From contig NC_064437.1 in NCBI RefSeq assembly GCF_023343835.1, forward strand, positions 42,061,967-42,125,966: a DNA stretch of 64,000 bases, in the 5' to 3' direction. This document shows positions 49,301 through 60,168 of the stretch, in pieces; position 1 is the first letter of the stretch, and every line of letters begins with the position of its first letter. The notes beneath the pieces are model-generated. The model had not been told where the DNA came from and made no database searches. It saw only the letters and a program-made list of their open reading frames with translations. A program made the position numbers and the translations under genes. Source of the DNA: Lagopus muta (Eukaryota > Chordata > Aves > Galliformes > Phasianidae).

Positions 49301-52300
49301 TTCAGTTCAGTTCTGCAGCATCCAGCTCCTGCTTGGTATGGCACAGAGTTCTTCATGTCTTATGGCAACTGGTCATCTAAAAAGCTTGTCTCTAATTAGC
49401 TGCTTGGTGAAAAGTAATTTGGAATTAATTTTGAGGGAGGATTAAACTGCATTGTCAGCATGAGCATTTAAGCCTCTGAAATTTCCATTGGTACTAAGCC
49501 TCATGTAATTCTTCAGTTAAGATGCTCTGCACCAAAATGGCCTTAATTTAGTTTAGCTTTCTAGCTTGTGGCCCCATGTATAAAACCCTTAGTCATTTTA
49601 TGGCCTGATATCTTAATCTCGCTTGCTTTGGGGTTTAACAGCTGGAGAATACTTTCTGTGGGGTTGTGGAGCTAAATCTTGACTTCCTGCCCTCTTTTTG
49701 GAGGTTTTTGCACAGATACTGCGTTGTCTATTAGGTGACTGAGCTCTGAATCAGAAAGACACTGAAATTTAATTTTTCTTTCTGTGGAGAGGCCCTTATC
49801 AAGTGTTAGGATTAGCCTGAAATGCTATGCACAGTTTGGGTCATGGTGCAGAATATCTAACAAATGATGGCCGAGCCCTTTGGCTTTTATACCAGTTGCA
49901 TCTTCCTGTCTTTGAGCTCTTGATCTCTGCATGTTAGAAGAGCATGTGGGGTGCTATTGAGGCCTGTGCTTGAGGAAGTTGAATGCTTATTCTCAGGTGA
50001 CTTTCAGCACTACCTGTCTCTTCAGTCACTGGAAAAAGTATAATGCCTTCAGCAGAGATTGTTGAAGCTGCTTAGGCTTGTGGCAGAGCAGCCAGCTTGA
50101 ATCTGTCCCTTTCTAGCTGGGAGAGTTGCTTGTGATTGCAGCCATACGGAGCAGCAGAGGCAGCATGGTGCTGGTGTGGCAATAAACAACTGGCGTGTTG
50201 CTGTGATGTAACCCCGCTCTTCTCTCTTCTTGCTTTTCATTTCCCATTTGTTTTGGGTTATTTGTTGACAACTTCTCCTTTCTCTCCCCAAGGAGATTCT
50301 TCTGGACTGCTCTTCAAGTCCTTTGGTGTGTTTTGTTCCATATGGATTACTGTAGAAGTTAGAGATGTGTCTGTGCTTAGGTAGGTAGGAGGAGAGGAGT
50401 CAAAGTCAGCTACATCTCATAGCAGTGGTTATTTTGGAATTCCTGTAGCACTATTTACATAGGAGTGCTTTGGTAAGTGGAAGCCGTTGATGTTAGTGAA
50501 TTAATGCAGCAAAAGGTTCAGTCATTGAAAACTGCATACTGAAGATAATGAACTCTCAAGCCTCTTAATCTGCTTACTTCACCATAGCAGCAGAAGCAGA
50601 AACTTCTCAATTGCTTGAATTGTGCTGGGGTGCTCTGATCTTCATAGTAGTCTTTTCTGTAACTGTGCCACATAGTAACTCATAGCCTTGAAGTCTTGGT
50701 CTTTTCAGCCTCAAACACTTGGCGAGGAATGGGCTTGCAGCAGGTGCAGGTATGGGGTGAAGCTGAGGAACTCGCTGGCCGAGTGCTGGGATGAGTTGCC
50801 CTGAGGAACTGTCCATCCCCAGCGCACTGCATTTCTGGAGAATGGTCACAGAGCTGGGAGGAGGCTGATGTGGTGGACTTGTTCTCTTCTTCCAGTCACT
50901 GATGTCTTTGTCCTCAGGGATTTTTTCCACTTGTTTTCCTTGACTCGTGTTCCTATGGCCTCTGCAGCGGACGTGATTTGGCTGATCACAGGGAAATAAG
51001 TGTTGTCTCTCCTCCTCCTTTAGATGTTCGCTGCTCCACTGATGGGATGCTGTGTAGATTTTGTTGGCACTGCGAGCTGGCCTAATATCAATAGAAAAAA
51101 TGTTAACGTTGCTCTGCTTCTACCCTTCTGAACAGGATGGAAATACCGGTACAGACTGATGACTGCCAGGTCACTTAATAGTCTGTTAAATCAGGTAATA
51201 AGCCTTGTGTGTTATAAGTTTGTTTAGGCAAACGGGCCGTCTGTTGGAAATTAAAGACAGGAAGAATTTTCTATAAGGACAGAATAAGATCAGTATTTCC
51301 AGTAGAACTCCACAGGAGTGCTCACAAATAATGGCATCTTAATATCATGTAGCGCCTCTCTAATCTGTGAAAAAGGGTCATTGAACGTTGCCTGAGGTGA
51401 GAGTGGGCAACTTGACCTTGCTCTGGTATCAATATCTCTGACCTTTAGAGGAGGAATGACAAACTGAGTGTTGGAGCTCCCCTGGAATTGCGCATAGGTT
51501 CTCCTCTGGCTGCTTTGTTAGCCTCAGCACAGTGCTCCAAGTCAGAATATTTCTATAAACATGTAGAAAAAGCCAACTGCATCTCTTTACTTTCCTGTAA
51601 CAAACTTGAACCGTTAAAGGCTCGTTAGGGTTGTGTCAGAGGAGTGCCCAGAGCGTGCTCTTGTTGGAAGCACTGCTGCTTGAGCACAGCATCGCAGTGT
51701 GGGGACAGGTTTGGTTCATTGCCGCCTGGGCCAGGAGCAGCCAAGCCTACCCCCCTTTCTCTGATACGGGTCTGTGGTCTCTTAAGATTGTTGTGTTGCT
51801 GCTTGGCAAGCGCCTTAATCTGGGGATTGTTTCACACCTGTAAGCTTAATCTGCGAATATTAAACCTACTGTGCTAGACTACAAATTCTTACTTGAATGG
51901 CAACTGCTGCTTCCATTCTTCTGTTTTCTTGTGTGATTAATTGGCTAGGCAGCAAGAATGTGTTGTTTAGGGAAGCTTTTTCTTGATAAAATATTTTCAT
52001 CTACCTCTTCTCTATGAAATTGTTATAATCTTTTCCTAAAGATGGCAGGTTTTTCGAGCTGTTTGCTTTTGTTGCTGACTTTGCTCTGCGTGTGATACTA
52101 CTGGAGTACTATTAGAAAGTACTACTGAAACAGTACTTTGTTATTTAATGCTTTAAAATTATCGGAGTAATGAGTCGGATAGGAATTCCCTTAAAGTGGA
52201 GAACACTTGTTTTGTGAAAAGAAGTAAATAACAATATATTCTCTTCTAGAGAGAGAGAGGAATTTTATGCAACTGATAACACAGCTTTTTCTCAACTGAA

Positions 52301-53844
52301 CTTATATTATCCATATTTACAGTCTTTCTTTGGCAGTTTGGTAATCTGTCAAGATTCTGGAGTCAGTATGGCCTTCTGTGCACAGATAAAAAGGATGGGA
52401 AGGGCTTTTTCTGTTCCTTGAGCTCCTAGCCCTGCTGTCTTTTTTGTTCAGATGGTGTAAGGGATGACAGCTGGTTCTTTTGGTTGTAGACTTTGCTTCT
52501 GGCTGGCAGAGGGGCACCGCTCTACTTAGAAGACTTGGCTTCCTGCCGAGGGAAGGGGATGGGAAGCTGTACCAAGGCAGTCCTCTGGGTTATCAGGGGA
52601 AAGTCAGGGGTTCTGCGGAGCAGATGCATCAGTTGGTTTCTAGGTGCTTTAAAAATGGCAGTGCAGATGCTTCTAGAATAACAGATCTGTTTCTTTGCCC
52701 ATGTTTCCCTTGGTGCATATCTAGCAAATGTTTGTTTTGTCATTAAACTGTTCTCTTGATACTGTTGGTTCTGTGAATTCTGTACTTCCTCCTGGCTTTT
52801 AAGATTTTCTGCAATAACGCAGTTCTATTCAGAATTATTCTCAGTCAAAATTCACAATTTTGTAAGTCTTGGCTTAAAATAATCTAGCAAAAAAGTCCAG
52901 GAGAAAAGAGTTGAGTGTGAGGAATCTCGGTTGTTCAAGGAATGTGACTATAAAAAGATCTGTCTTCTGATGAATAATGCACCATGCTGGCAGCAGTCTC
53001 AGAGGCTGATCATAGCTCTGGGTGCAGCTCAGGTGGTGCAAGCCGTGGCAGTGCTGCCTGGGCTGTGCCCTACACCTGCTGCTGCATCAGCAGCCCTGAG
53101 CAAAAATGAAGGCATTGTGGCACTGCTGTGCAGTGGCCGATTTTAGTTTGCTTTCTAAAATCAAAGATAGCATGCTGATCCCTGGAAACATGTTCCCAGC
53201 TATTGGGGGGTTGAGGGGGGATCTATCATGAAATGCAGGGAAATACTGTAGGAACAGAAATATTTAGTTTTGGTCAACAGATTATGTGCAATTGCGCTCC
53301 CTGACCACAGAAACAAATGGTGATGTTGGTTTACAGTGTACCATTGAGGCCTTGATTACAGTGGATAGCTGAAGTAACAAATTGTACCCTGAAAACCTTG
53401 AGTTATGATGTAGGTTGCTGGAGAGCAAGTGTTAGTATATTGTGAGTACTATTAAAGGGCTGTTATGACACGTAGCTGTGTAGCAAACAGCCTGTTCTGT
53501 GTTTAGTTAGCTTCCAGGGCTGCACACTCTGAGAAAAATAGGCAGATTGTAGAAATGCCTTCAGTGTATCAGTTTTGTCTCCTGCTTTCAGAATTCGTTG
53601 TTAGGAAACTGGTTGTCAAATTGGAGTGAAGAAATTATGAATACAATCCAACTTCAGACGTTGCATCCGAGAGTTCAGATGCAGATTAGCAGCTGTTTGC
53701 ATTACCCAGCAGTAATCATCAACCTTCATCTCTGAGGTGTGGCTTTGGTTGCCTTAAGCTGCTGAGCTGTTGTGTGCTGTGTGAGGAGTGCAGCTGAGTC
53801 TAACAGTTGGTGCAGTGTGCAGTTGTGACATATCAGCTGTGCAG

Positions 53845-54040
53845 TAAGTATGGTGAGGCACTGGCACAGGATGCCTGGAGAGGTGGTAGTGCTCCATCCC
53901 TGCAGACACCCCAGGTCAAGCTGGACAGGGCTCTGAGCTCCTGATGGAGCTGTAGTTGTCCCTTTTCATTGCAGAAGAGTTGGGCCAGATGGGCTTTGAT
54001 GGTCCTTTCCAACTCCAATGATTCCATGATTCTGGACTAT
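53845..54040 (+). mobile_element. CR1-type LINE 3' end
   Basis: About 200 bases match the plus-sense CR1 terminus, with GAGAGGTGGTAGTGCTCCATC, then GATGGTCCTTTCCAACTCC, ending ATGATTCCATGATTCTG. CR1 elements end in short ATTCTATG-like repeats rather than poly(A), as seen here. It is severely 5'-truncated and non-coding. It lies in the sense orientation within the long intron. Confidence 0.88.
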
Positions 54041-56965
54041 TAAGTTTTTCACTTGAAAATGCAGATTAGTCAGCTACTGAGAGCATCTGAAAGAGATGTA
54101 AAACCACTGAAATCCAAGAGGAATAAGGGACATGTTTTGTTTTGGGTTGTGTGCTATGACTTAGAACAGGTGATGTTATGAAGAAATACTTTTTAAAGAG
54201 TGAGGACTTGAGTTCTACCTTGAGACTGGGAGGAAATAAAACTCAACACTGGTTAAAGTAGCTCAAGTCCTATAGAAAAAAACAAGTATCCCAGTTGTCA
54301 ACTTAGTGACATCAGATTGCTAACATGTAATGGATGTGCAAAGTCATTTTCTGTGTTGCCAATAACCTGGCAAAGATCTCCCATTCTGTAGTACTCTTAC
54401 GAAACTGCTGTGTGCAGAATCATGGGGGGAGTGTTTGGTGCACCATGAGCACTGCTAAGACCACCTTCGTGCATATGTTCTTGGCTGAGGGTGACTTGAG
54501 GGCGCCTGGAAAGAGGCTTTTGGTCAGTGAAGTTGCACTGCTGGAAATGTTCCCAATCTGTTTTGGCTGGTCCTCCTAGGTGGAGGAGTAAGGAAATACT
54601 GAGTGCTTAAAATGTAGTTACTACAGGGGAGGATGACAATAAAAAGCAGCGTCTGACTCTTCTGCTCTTGCAGTTGGCTCGTGCTGCCCATCAGTGCCCC
54701 AGTGGCAGGAGGCCTTTCTGGCTATTTGGTAGAGAGCATCAAGTGCTTGCTGGGGTTTCTATGTGTGCACCTGATGGCATGCAAGGCTAATGCAGCTTTG
54801 AACAAAGATGGAGCTATTGATTTTTGTATTTGAGAGCTGTTAAATACTCATGCTGACTAATATTTAGCTCATGAAAATATTTTGCAGTAATCTTGCTTCT
54901 CTCCCTGAAGCTATGCAGGAGCAAGTATGAAACAGTAGCAGATGTATCTTCATATGTGACGTGCTCTCGGATCCTTCCAAGGCATGCCATTTCCTCTTTC
55001 CTGAAAAACATCTTTCACTTTCTTTTCCTACAGCCAAAAAATCTTAATGCTCTGCAGCTTTATTACTGGGTGAAGGTTTTTTCAGCTGCAGGTACATTAA
55101 GCTGGGCATAGTAAAAACCAAGATGCAGTCAGTTCTGCTAAGAGTGAGATTGACGTGCCCTTCTTTCTGAAATGTATGCTACCATTTTTTTCTGTAATGA
55201 CTTTGCACAGTAAGATGTTTTGTAAGTTCTACTTGCATGGCATTAATTGTAAACGCAGATAGTAATGAAAGTGAGGCAAAGTGAAGATTTACTGGGGCTC
55301 AGTTCTGTGAAGAAAATTCAGCTGGTGGTTGGCAGAGCAGTTTCTGTGACGTATCTGTAGTAGATGGGGTGCTTTCCTAAGTGACCTGGGCTTGAATCTT
55401 CCTTCACTAAGCTGCATAGGCATCTTGCATTATTTATTGAGGAAAGTACGTAATCCAGTCCTGCTTTCTATTTCCATCCTACAGCAACAACAACTTCACA
55501 GTGAGAGTAACCTTTCAGAATTCCAAATGCAAAGTGAAATCTTTGTACTGTTTCCAAATGTTTTATTTTAAGTTCTGTTACTTGTAGTCTATTCCTCTAA
55601 ACCCATGAGTTCATCAATCAGATAAGGAAATATGTCTATCTCTTATAATGTGAATTTTCTACTACTTTGGCTGCAGTGAAAATTATTCAAGAGCAACAAA
55701 ACTCTCCTCCAGCAAAGCCTGGATAAAGACAGTGCTAATGCTGCTTGTCACCTGATTTGTGCATGTCTTCACTCGTGGGGATAACGAGCAGCTTACCTGG
55801 AGTTTTGTCAGGTGTATTTAGAATGGACAAACAGGTGCTGTTCACAAAGCTGTACTACAACTGCAGACTCTTTGGGACAGGGCCTTTCATTCTGTGCAGC
55901 CCAGAAAGTGATACGTGGTAGATCTGGTAGCTTGTCCCACTTGCTATGGGAGGATACACAAATACTTGCTCCTTTATAAGCTGCTTAGGTCTAAGACTCA
56001 GGCTAAGGCTCCTTGACTTCTCTGTGTATTGCCAAATGCTGCTATTTGCTATTAGCATTTATCTTCTGGAGTTGTTGTTTTTTTGTTTTTGCTTTTTTAA
56101 ACAAGCAAGAATAAAAGACTTTGCCTGGAGAAGTATCTGTGCACAGGAGGAGGTGGCCAGCTGAGATAAATTGTTTTATGAGAATGTTTGCAGAGGGAGA
56201 AGGTCATTAGTGAGATATGATCAAGTGTGTTAAAAATCGCCACTTTACTGGACAGGCAGCTGCCTAGCATAGAAATTCAGTCTCTATTATCTTCAACCTG
56301 ATAGGAGTTTGCCCCAGACTGTGGGTAGCTTTTTCATACTAGAGATGTGCTGCAAGTCCTGTGGAGTTCTGGATGAGTCATTCTGGACACTGGGATTGCC
56401 TGCTGATTGGAAATTTTTTTAATGGTGCTCAGTAGATTTCAGCTTGGCTTCTAACATTCCTAAGAGCCACTGGGGAGCCAGAAGGTGTAATGTGGAGAGA
56501 ACTTGGATGACTTTCTAAGCCTTAATGAAAAAACCTGCCATTTTGCTGGTCCCGCCTCGTAATGTGAGACCATGAGAGCGATTGGTCTGAGAAAGCAAAC
56601 TGGGGAAAGTGTTGTTGCTTGTGCAAAGCTAGATGTTGTCCAGAAGCAAACAGAGGTCTGCAGTGTGCTTTGCAGTTTGTGGGTGTGTATGTATGACATA
56701 TAGCACTGCCATGCATGAGAGGATTTGGATCCTCATATTCCTTCAGTGGTGGAAGGAAGAGCTTCCTTCTTTGCTTACTGGTGTTGCTCTTTGGGTACGT
56801 TAGGTAGTGTGAAAGCATGGAAACCTAGGTTTGCAAAAATTGTTTAACTGGTTTGTGTCACATGGAAACCGAAGGCACTAAGTAGTGAGTGATTCCAGAT
56901 GTTAATGATGCAATCAAGCACTCTTCAAATGCATCAGCTCTAAAAAGAAGAGCATCACTGACTTT
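54041..56965 (+). other. long first intron, middle part
   Basis: No exon, RNA gene or recognised repeat that I can support. Confidence 0.45.
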
Positions 56966-56993
56966 AAAAAAAAAAATAAAATAAAATAAAAAT
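56966..56993. repeat. A-rich simple repeat (AAAAT)n
   Basis: A run of A followed by four or five AAAAT units. Simple low-complexity DNA. Confidence 0.85.
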
Positions 56994-58359
56994 ATCCCAA
57001 CATCAGTCAATTCCTTCAGCTCTTGAAATGGGAAAGAGTGAGGCTGAATAGGGAACAAATTCTTTGGAGCAGAGCACAACTTCAGTTTTATTTAGTGCTT
57101 AGCATAGCAACCCTGGCATCAGATCTTGCTTCCCAGCTGTTTATGGTAACATTGCCCAAATTAATTTCTATTCTTCACTCAGATTTTGAATGTAACTAGT
57201 GGAAGTATGGGTAGATTCTTGCTGGCAGGCTCAACTGTGTGAATGGGTATTGCCAAAGAAGCGCAATGCACCAACCCACAAAGAGGAATAATGTAAAATT
57301 CCTTGGCTCTGGGTCACAGCTGCAGTGTGTCCTTATTTTCACATATTTAGATAGGCTTTCTGAAGGCATGGTGTTTTCCAGGGTTGAAGTGCCTGCTGGA
57401 GTTGAGGCCGTCTTAAGCTCTGTGGAGGTCGGTTGGCTCTGAATAGTTTTGTTTTAAGAGCCTCATAAAAAGCAATAGCTTTCTCTTGGTGGGAGGGCAG
57501 AGGAAGCTGCCGCAGGGCACTGGGACTCAGCCAGACTGCTGGTGGCTGCAGCGTGGCTCTTATCTGTGGGAACTGTGGGATGAGAAACTTGTAGATGGCA
57601 TAAGAATGATTTTTATGCTGGCTCACTTGCATCTGGTCTTTGCGTTAGCACAGGGAATGAAGGCTGCTTTACCAGTTAGCCTGAAAACTAACGCTGCTGT
57701 GTAAGCTGGAAAAAATGCCTTAAAATCTGTGCCTTTAAGATGCTTGCTATGCAGGAGCCAACATAATGGGGTCATGTTGTGTTGTGAGGTTGTCCTACAT
57801 AAATGCAAGAAAAGAGAATCGGAAGTCATCACTTGGGCATCATAAGATGGAGGGAATTGAGGAGAGGTGGCTTTAACGTGAACATACAGCCATGTTCATC
57901 ATGCTGCTGAAAGCTGTTCAGACACCCACACCAAGACCATACAGAGTACGTTCTTGCTTCCTGTTCTCCCTGAGAAGCTCAGGAGCTGCTGCTCGTGTCC
58001 TCGGTGTGCTGCATGCCCACCCTGAGCTGTGTGGGGCGAGGGGCTCCGGGGGAGCTGGGTGCCTGCTGCTGTGCTGGAGGGAGGAGTGCTGGCACTGCCT
58101 GCGTGACGCTGGCACAGCCTGCATGCAGCAGATGCTTGACACGCTTTCCAAGCAGATCTAATGGAAAGTGCTGCCAGTGCATGTGCAAGTCATCCAGAGC
58201 ACACGAGGTGAACGTGGCGTCCCTTCCTAGAAGGATCATGTGGCAAGGCATGTATGACTGGAGGTGTGCGCAAGGGGAAAGCTGCTGAGTGCTCTCATTT
58301 TCCTCCAGGGCTGATTCTTCAAGTTGGGCTGTCCTGAGAAACAACGCCTGTGAATTTTC

Positions 58360-58380
58360 TTCTTTTTTTTTTTTTTTTTA
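58360..58380. repeat. poly(T) tract beside a dispersed repeat
   Basis: About 20 T residues lie 25 bases upstream of repeat copy 3. The proximity may mark an insertion junction. Confidence 0.8.
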
Positions 58381-58407
58381 ACTCTTGAACATATTATCTC
58401 CTGTATG

Positions 58408-58640
58408 GGAACTGCTGAGTCACAGCCTGAACCTCTGATTGATCACCTGAGGCGAGCCATGAGTCAGCCAGAGGAGCACAGGTGAAGGCAATTCACCTGT
58501 ACTGCAGGAAGGGGTGGAGCCTGGCTCCTCCTAGACCTATTTAAGAGCTGGCTAGCAGAGGGGAAGGATCTCTTCTGGAGATCACCTCTCTTGGTGTTTT
58601 CTGGTGAGCTCAGCCGAAGCTATCCCACCTATTCTCTTTT
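58408..58640 (+). repeat. dispersed TATA-bearing repeat, copy 3
   Basis: This is the best-preserved copy. The blocks are GGGAACTGCTGAGTCACAGC, ATTGATCACCTGAGG, a short inverted repeat CAGGTGAAGGCAATTCACCTG (written here as CAGGTGAA, three bases, TTCACCTG), GGAAGGGGTGGAGCCTGGCT, a TATA-like CCTATTTAAGAGCTGG and CTTCTGGAGATCACCTC. The conserved box and the downstream block resemble a core promoter with its leader, as in an LTR U3/R region or an internal LINE promoter. No coding region is attached. I cannot name the family. Confidence 0.85.
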
Positions 58641-58680
58641 TGTGATCATTGTCTATTTTGCCTAACTCTCTTGATTATAT

Positions 58681-58763
58681 TGTGATTATAACATCTTTAT
58701 CTATTGATTATACAATTGTATTGTGATTATAACATCCTGATATCTATTGATTATACATCTCCT
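58681..58763. repeat. 41-bp tandem duplication
   Basis: The segment TGTGATTATAACATC...GATTATACA occurs twice, 41 bases apart (starts 58681 and 58722), with a few mismatches. It is AT-rich and follows the dispersed repeat directly, so it may be that element's tail. Confidence 0.8.
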
Positions 58764-59271
58764 AACTGCATATCTATTAGGCCATCTGAGTGAAAGCCAA
58801 ATCTCATTTGAGGAGTGCTGTAGGGTTCTCCAGGTTGAGTTACTTTCTTAATGCATATTCCTAATACTGAACTTAAACATTTGTAGCCCCCTATGGACAA
58901 GGTTATAAGGGGATTTGTAAGGCACTCACAGCTTACCATGCCTATGTAAGACAGCTCAGTATAGATGGCATTAATTCATGTGAAATGCATCAGGTTTGAT
59001 GTACACGTTAGTTGGGAAGTTCAGTTGAAAAGCATCCTGCAAAGGACACTGTAATGATGGATGTGAGCACTTTTATTCAATCAACCTTTACAGCAATATT
59101 GTCTGTTCATAACATAGCTTATGTCTGGTTAAGAAGAAGGTTTAATTGCCTAGAATACTTACCCAACTGGAGATATTTGGACAGATCTCTTTTGTAAATC
59201 TCTTTTGTTTCCAAAGAAATCCATGCTTTTGTTCTTCCTTTTTAGCTCTGTCTTGCAATGCTATGTTCTTC

Positions 59272-59722
59272 ACAGAATCACAGAATGGCCAGGGTTGGAA
59301 GGGACCTTAAGGATCATGAATCTCCAACCCCCTGCCACATGCAGGGCCACCAATCTCCCCATTTAATACCAGACCAGGCTGCCCAGGGCCCCATCCAACC
59401 TGGCCTTGAACACCTCCAGGGACGGGGCATCCACAGCCCCTCTGGGCAGCCTGTTCCAGCACCTCACCACTCTCTCTGTAAAGAATTTCCCCCTGGCATC
59501 CAACCTAAATCTTCCCTCCCTCAACTTACAACCATTTCCCCTTGCCCTGCTGTTATCAATCCTTTCAAAGAGTTGATTCCCCTCCTGTTTATAGGCTCTA
59601 TTTAGTTATTGAAATGCTGCAATGAGATCACCCTGCAGCCTTCTTTTCTCCAGACTGAACAAGCCCAGCTCCCTCAGCCTATCTTCATGGGGGAGGTGCT
59701 CCAGTCCCCCTTTTCCATGGCC
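59272..59722 (-). mobile_element. CR1-type LINE 3' fragment
   Basis: The left edge reads ACAGAATCACAGAATGGCC then AGGGTTGGAAGGGACC, the antisense of a CR1 3' end. About 450 bases of well-preserved CR1 sequence follow, including ACCAGGCTGCCCAGGGCC and CTCACCACTCTCTCTGTAAAG. It is antisense to the presumed intron and truncated at its 5' end (right side). It is the best-preserved LINE in the window, so probably the youngest. Confidence 0.92.
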
Positions 59723-60126
59723 GTTTGTTGAAATATTTTCCTATCTTTGATATTCCATTTAGAGGCATAGTAAAAAGAGCCTAGAAATACCATGTGAAGG
59801 GAGGAGGGAAAAATGAAAGTAAAAAAGGGAATAAGCTGATGTGTCTTGTGTTGGTGGTTTGTTTTTCTTGTGGTTTTTTTTTTTGTTTTTTTTTTTAAGT
59901 GGGCTGCCTACCCAAGGAAATTCCCCGTCAGAGCTGCAGCTGGCTTGGATTGGTGGAAAGAACAGTGACACTCAGGGTGGTAGTTGTTACCTGAGCACTT
60001 ACGGAGTATCTATTGGATTATAATCCTCAGGTACAGCACATAGTTGTCTTGTTCCTATCTACCCTTACTATCTGACCTGTGGCCAATGCCTGCTGTAGGG
60101 AGTTTTTTTAAAGACTGCAGCATTCT
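59723..60126. other. intronic stretch with a T-rich run
   Basis: A T/G-rich run lies at about 59857-59898. Nothing else is recognised. Confidence 0.45.
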
Positions 60127-60168
60127 GTGTGTGTGTGTGTGTGTGTGTGTGAGTGTGTGTGTGTGTGA
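60127..60168. repeat. (TG)n microsatellite, interrupted
   Basis: About 20 TG units with one interruption (TGAGTG) near the middle. Likely polymorphic. The CA-strand frames across it are artefacts. Confidence 0.92.

Larger units (their letters stand above)
23765..53840 (+). other. long first intron of the rightward gene, left part
   Basis: It starts with GTGAGTGAGG. I examined the stretch for a second exon and found none with good splice sites, a single open frame and a phase-0 start. Exon-like decoys (for example near 28.02-28.10 kb) contain stops in the required frame. The sequence is moderately AT-rich with scattered T-runs (about 25459, 26560, 27171, 40310) and few recognisable repeats. 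Reading frames in this span are short and overlap on both strands, as expected by chance. Small exons could have been missed. Confidence 0.5.
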
